From Acinetobacter marinus (lineage in GTDB: Bacteria > Pseudomonadota > Gammaproteobacteria > Pseudomonadales > Moraxellaceae), in the NCBI RefSeq assembly GCF_900096915.1, contig NZ_FMYK01000009.1, forward strand, positions 20,159 to 84,158: a stretch of 64,000 bases of DNA. The letters are read 5' to 3'. The notes beneath the pieces are model-generated. The model was given only the letters and a program-made list of their open reading frames with translations. It was not told the DNA's origin and ran no database searches. Position 1 is the first letter of the stretch; the number at the start of each line of letters is the position of its first letter. The position numbers and the translations under genes are program-made. Below, in pieces: positions 62,044 to 64,000 of the stretch.

Positions 62044-62943
62044 CTAACGTGTCGAGTGTTCGACATAGCCTTGTTTTTGTTGGTCATAAATAAATTGTGT
62101 ACGCTGGAGGGGTGAGGATGTGGATTGGTCGCTGTGGTAGTAGATGACTTCAATCGGATAATACGTGCTTTGGTTGTCAATGAGTTTGAGTGTGGAGTAA
62201 ATCGAGGTCGCCAATGCTGGGCGATCCGCATAGAAACTACTGGTATCACGACCTGCAGCACCAATTTCCACGGCTTGAACTTTACCTTCATCGGGAAGAT
62301 GTACCGCAAACCAAATCGAGCTTTCATCTCCACCCGCACCGCTATAGCTGGATAGTACATAGCTTCCCATCATATTCTTACCGAAGGGTTGCAGATTTTT
62401 TTGTAGATCAGATGCATATTGATATTGTAAATGCCCGTTAGCACTTGGGACCTGTGTTTGATCTAAGGCGCTATTCACCAGTTGATATTGCCCAGCCTCG
62501 TGTTTATAAATCAAAAAGTCGGCTGTGTTTTGACAGGCACGACAACTTGAGATGTAGCCATTATTGATTTGCACTTTTTCCACAATAATTAGGTAGCGTA
62601 ATTCGCCTTGAGGATTGTTATAAGTGATCGTGGGGTGTATAAAACCAAGTACATCAGGTGTTAACTGATGTGCGCTAAGTGTCTTAAAGTAAGGATCTAA
62701 ATCATTCGGTTCGACATATGCTATTGCTTCTGTTTGGGTGCGTGGATAGGCAGTTTTTAAGATTGTCGTATGATCAAGTGTAGTGATTTCGGTTTGCTGA
62801 ACATGATTCGCCTTCAGGTGCTCTCGGGATTCTGGCGAAACACTCATACATGCAGTCATCAGCACACTACTGAAGATAATGGTGCAGAGTTTGTTTATGC
62901 TCGTCTTGTTTATATGTTGCTGAGTTGTGCGCTGTTTATCCAT
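62044..62943 (-). CDS. Exported lipoprotein, paralogue of the neighbouring exported protein
   Basis: 299 aa. Lipobox MTAC near residue 32 predicts a lipoprotein. Same family as the 283-aa gene downstream (shared TYNNP, C-x2-C, AGG and YYPI blocks). First gene of a minus-strand group of three. No known domain recognised. Confidence 0.75.
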   Translation of the reverse strand: MDKQRTTQQHINKTSINKLCTIIFSSVLMTACMSVSPESREHLKANHVQQTEITTLDHTTILKTAYPRTQTEAIAYVEPNDLDPYFKTLSAHQLTPDVLGFIHPTITYNNPQGELRYLIIVEKVQINNGYISSCRACQNTADFLIYKHEAGQYQLVNSALDQTQVPSANGHLQYQYASDLQKNLQPFGKNMMGSYVLSSYSGAGGDESSIWFAVHLPDEGKVQAVEIGAAGRDTSSFYADRPALATSIYSTLKLIDNQSTYYPIEVIYYHSDQSTSSPLQRTQFIYDQQKQGYVEHSTR

Positions 62944-63605
62944 CGTGCTGTCCTGTTCTGTTGTTTATTGGAATTGCTTGTTGCTTTCATTATTGCTGAG
63001 AATGATGCTGAGGGGAATGTCTTTGATGGATATTTTAGGGTGGGGCAGTTGAGTGAATGTAGAAATTAAATATAACAAAATCAAGCATTAGAATTTTGTG
63101 AGAAGCGCTAAAACTAGCGCTTTAGTGCAGAATCAAATGTAAATTAGTGCAGAATGTGCCGAAAACTTACGCCAGTATGTGTATTGATTGGGTCAAATTG
63201 TCCCAATTTTGACCCAGACTATGCAAAAAACAGGGTCAAACAACATAGGATGAGATCGGATAAACAGGCAAATAAAAAAGCCTTTAAATATTGTATTTAA
63301 AGGCTTTTTATACTTCAGTGAATTTCACTGGAGGAAAATGTGGTGGGGTGGCGACTACCATACTCACAACATAACTAATTGATTTGAATTAATTTAATTG
63401 TTTATAAAATTTTAGGGATACAAAATAGGATACAAAATAAGTCGTGCTAGGGCATTTTACGCACCCTAATCCGCTTTTTGAATTATCAACTTTCACAGCA
63501 AGATTGTAATAAGTGCAGGGTAGTTATTCAGTCCAGTAGTGTGCGCTCATTGATTTATTATTACGACTAAACTTTAGCTAATTATAGCTAGATTACAGCT
63601 AGTTT
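62944..63605. other. 660-bp non-coding stretch with several short repeats
   Basis: No credible gene. It holds: a hairpin AAGCGCTA/TAGCGCTT (63103-63122); the 12-bp direct repeat TTAGTGCAGAAT at 63122 and 63144; an inverted repeat TGGGTCAAA/TTTGACCCA (63189-63197, 63208-63216) with a third GGGTCAAA at 63233; and the tandem GGATACAAAATA pair near 63417-63441. The layout resembles a mobile-element end or attachment region. Confidence 0.45.
63275..63309. terminator. Strong bidirectional terminator-like hairpin
   Basis: 16-bp perfect stem AAAAAGCCTTTAAATA/TATTTAAAGGCTTTTT with a 3-nt loop and T runs on both strands. Confidence 0.75.
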
Positions 63606-63905
63606 TTATTTCACCTCCATGTCTGTACCCAGCTCATTAAAAAAGTCTGTTAAATTTTCCAAGCGTCCTAAGTTAGATTTTTTCGGCTTGGTAGCTTCTT
63701 CCATCAGGTCATCAACAAATAATTTCTCGTTGGTCATTTTAGGGTCACGTTCAATGAGTGAATCAAGGTACTGGTAATTTTTCACATTTTGCTGAGCAAT
63801 GTATTTTTCACAAAGTTTGACCTTGTGCATCATTTCCTTAATGACTGGATTCACTGCATTGTGATCTAAACAATGTTGAATCAGTTTTTTATTAAAGTCG
63901 ATCAG
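63606..63905 (-). pseudogene. 5'-truncated gene remnant cut by an IS element
   Basis: The reading frame ending at 63606 is open back to the IS boundary at about 63905 (it includes SLIDFNKKLIQHCLDHNAV upstream of the first GTG at 63854) and meets a stop inside the IS. The 82-100 residue product is charged and helical, without a recognised domain. Most likely the 3' part of a larger gene whose start was removed by the insertion. Confidence 0.5.
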
Positions 63906-64000
63906 TGAATAGCCACCAAAATTCTAGACACACATAACCATCTTTTGATGGGCCTTTTCATAATCTAATGGAGAACGCTGACCATTGGAACCATGTCTGC
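63906..64000 (-). mobile_element. End of an IS3-family insertion sequence (partial)
   Basis: The boundary begins TGAATAGCCACCAAAATTC on the plus strand, starting with TGA as many IS3-family terminal repeats do, 18 bp from a transposase stop codon. The element runs off the window. Confidence 0.6.
63924..64000 (-). CDS. IS3-family transposase, C-terminal end (partial)
   Basis: The last 25 codons are visible, reading HGSNGQRSPLDYEK... and ending in TAG at 63924. The 'SNG-SP--YE' pattern is the usual C-terminal end of IS3-family DDE transposases (orfB). Only the 3' end lies in the window. Confidence 0.65.
   Translation of the reverse strand, partial: RHGSNGQRSPLDYEKAHQKMVMCV

Noticed and set aside
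61977..62360. 127-aa minus-strand frame overlapping the lipoprotein gene
   Set aside because: Mostly a shadow of the lipoprotein gene in another frame; only its last ~15 codons, in the gap, are of interest as a possible paralogue remnant.
62770..63069. 99-aa plus-strand frame running out of the lipoprotein gene start
   Set aside because: Two thirds lie antisense to the signal-peptide region; no RBS, no recognisable protein.
63330..63365. GGTGGGGTGGCGACTACC taken as a tRNA or tmRNA 3' end
   Set aside because: No T-arm TTCGAATC-type sequence, no acceptor pairing and no CCA; kept only as a possible attachment core.

Overview
The window looks like chromosomal DNA of an Acinetobacter-type gammaproteobacterium. 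This is inferred from the moderately low G+C, the gene orders (tgt-yajC-secD-secF; hemA beside lolB-ispE-prs-rplY-pth; yceD-rpmF next to fabD-fabG-acpP without plsX, fabH or fabF), a membrane-anchored malate:quinone oxidoreductase and a BamD with a long C-terminal tail. Species cannot be told from the sequence alone. Most of the window is ordinary core genome; the accessory content is concentrated in the last ~12 kb.

Layout. 1-4.8 kb: Sec accessory translocase and tgt (minus strand). 5-10 kb: L,D-transpeptidase, lipid A-type acyltransferase, lipoprotein, Uup, SlyX, DUF488 protein. 10.2-12.1 kb: hisB-hisH and a PanZ-like acetyltransferase. 12.2-12.7 kb: two tandem tRNA-Phe genes, each with its own promoter and terminator. 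12.8-17 kb: CoA-transferase, rluB, scpB-scpA. 17.4-22.8 kb: mqo, epsC/cysE-type serine acetyltransferase, a GNAT enzyme, YciO-type protein, EpmC-like protein. 22.9-27 kb: a MITE-like element abutting yceD, then rpmF, fabD, fabG, acpP and a Kbp/LysM protein. 27-35.5 kb: a triple TonB-C-domain secreted protein behind a Fur-box-like site, two unknown membrane proteins, TPMT, TrhO, DUF1289 protein, lipoprotein alkaline phosphatase behind a Pho-box-like site, ribB with an FMN riboswitch. 35.6-47.5 kb: panD, pth, rplY, prs, three tRNA-Gln genes, ispE, lolB, TPR protein, hemA, dnaG, bamD. 47.5-52.7 kb: rluD, pgeF, flavodoxin-like protein, TonB-like protein, two less characterised proteins.

The most interesting locus is 52.7-58.6 kb: an RNA-repair operon, rtcB - unknown gene - rtcA, divergent from the CARF/AAA+ regulator rtcR. 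The middle gene is AT-rich, has helical-repeat character in its N-terminal half and an R-x4-H motif near its C terminus typical of HEPN ribonucleases (it resembles the LA2681-like HEPN family). A well-spaced sigma-54 promoter and a hairpin abutting the rtcB ribosome-binding site lie upstream. This places a predicted RNA-cutting protein between an RNA ligase and an RNA 3'-end cyclase under a regulator that responds to damaged RNA.

58.7-64 kb: cpoB, the 4.5S RNA gene (ffs), then AT-rich accessory genes: a GIY-YIG nuclease, a small secreted protein, two paralogous exported proteins (with a possible remnant of a third copy), a repeat-rich non-coding stretch, and a truncated gene cut by the end of an IS3-family element that runs off the window.
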